A DNA stretch of 64,000 nucleotides from Bacteroidota bacterium (GTDB taxonomy: Bacteria > Bacteroidota > Bacteroidia > Bacteroidales > FEN-979): NCBI GenBank assembly GCA_026391775.1, contig JAPLDK010000074.1, forward strand, positions 124,001 through 188,000, given 5' to 3'. Within the stretch, counting starts at the first letter, position 1, and each line of letters begins with the position of its first letter. Below, one piece after another: positions 63,774 to 64,000 of the stretch. The position numbers and the translations under genes were made by a program. The notes below the pieces were generated by a model, which was not told the DNA's origin, ran no database searches, and worked only from the letters and a program-made list of their open reading frames with translations.

Positions 63774-64000
63774 TTATATGATTTGGGATATTTTTTCCAC
63801 TCTCCTTAAATGCCTTCCTCTCTCAAATTCAGTATCAAGAAAGACCTGCAAATACCTGAGCCCCTGTTCAGGAGTAAGAAACCTTGCAGGCAATGAAATA
63901 ATATTTGCATCATTATGCTGCCGGGCAAGCTTCGTGATCTCTTCACTCCAGCATACAGCTGCCCTTACCATTCTGTATTTATTAGCCACTATGGCAACAC
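63774..64000 (-). CDS. rpiB: Ribose-5-phosphate isomerase B, C-terminal part, cut by window edge
   Basis: Only the last ~75 residues are in the window. They read VAIVANKYRMVRAAVCW, then LARQHNDANI and the terminal EFERGRHLRRVEKI, which are RpiB signatures. The frame is open to base 64000, so the start lies outside. The enzyme interconverts ribose-5-phosphate and ribulose-5-phosphate. Confidence 0.9.
   Translation of the reverse strand, partial: VAIVANKYRMVRAAVCWSEEITKLARQHNDANIISLPARFLTPEQGLRYLQVFLDTEFERGRHLRRVEKISQII

Noticed and set aside
63774..64000. Very short RpiB
   Set aside because: The frame is open to the window edge. It is cut by the window, not truncated in the genome.

Overview
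The window reads as chromosomal DNA of a member of the Bacteroidota with an anaerobic or facultative lifestyle. The signs are many perfect TAnnTTTG promoter -7 elements, secreted proteins with BACON, lamin-tail and type IX secretion (T9SS) sorting domains, gldH, an S46 dipeptidyl peptidase, a LytS/LytTR pair, a bifunctional OlsF-type aminolipid synthase, a DUF4175 protein and the purH-mreBCD gene order. Genes are tightly packed. No stretch longer than about 250 bases lacks a gene, and no insertion sequence, prophage or CRISPR array is visible.

Layout: 1-3043 is a large secreted multidomain protein whose frame is broken by an exact 17-bp tandem duplication. 3194-7261 holds an Rrf2 regulator with a ferredoxin, an rRNA methyltransferase, a pseudouridine synthase and a phosphatase/nuclease-fold protein. 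7364-13648 holds a GH3 enzyme, a LysE exporter, an S46 peptidase and a LytS/LytTR two-component pair. 13654-23032 carries an aminolipid synthase, RNase R, a double-ATPase peptide ABC protein, ComF, a lamin-tail secreted protein and aspartate-semialdehyde dehydrogenase.

23220-32548 is the most striking region. An FNR-type regulator with cysteines suited to an Fe-S cluster is followed by an FNR-like palindrome. Then come a hexaheme lipoprotein, a small lipoprotein with a CXCH heme-like motif, a DUF5777 beta-barrel, a monoheme cytochrome, a membrane-anchored heptaheme cytochrome, a cytochrome b, a Tat-exported Fe-S protein, an NrfD protein and an unrecognised membrane-anchored periplasmic protein. 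No catalytic terminal reductase or molybdopterin subunit is present. The set looks like an Hmc-like quinone-linked complex coupled to outer-membrane cytochromes, and could be an electron conduit across the envelope. A stand-alone riboflavin kinase, a trimmed relative of RibF, follows with its own promoter.

32519-44024 encodes GldH, a large membrane histidine kinase, a methyltransferase, MnmG, YbeY, a GHKL ATPase-like protein and a DUF4175 protein. Two parS-like palindromes sit on either side of mnmG, which suggests that the chromosome origin or segregation region is near. 44192-50829 has GltX, an operon of lipoprotein, beta-barrel and lipoprotein, GlnS directly followed by its cognate tRNA-Gln, FolB and tRNA-Cys. 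50870-64000 has mreDCB-purH, a MacB-type permease, a ferritin-like protein, methylmalonyl-CoA epimerase, a rhodanese lacking its catalytic cysteine, tRNA-Ala, ThpR, a T9SS-secreted protein, an ECF sigma factor with a membrane partner, a fructosamine-kinase-like protein, LutB and the end of RpiB.
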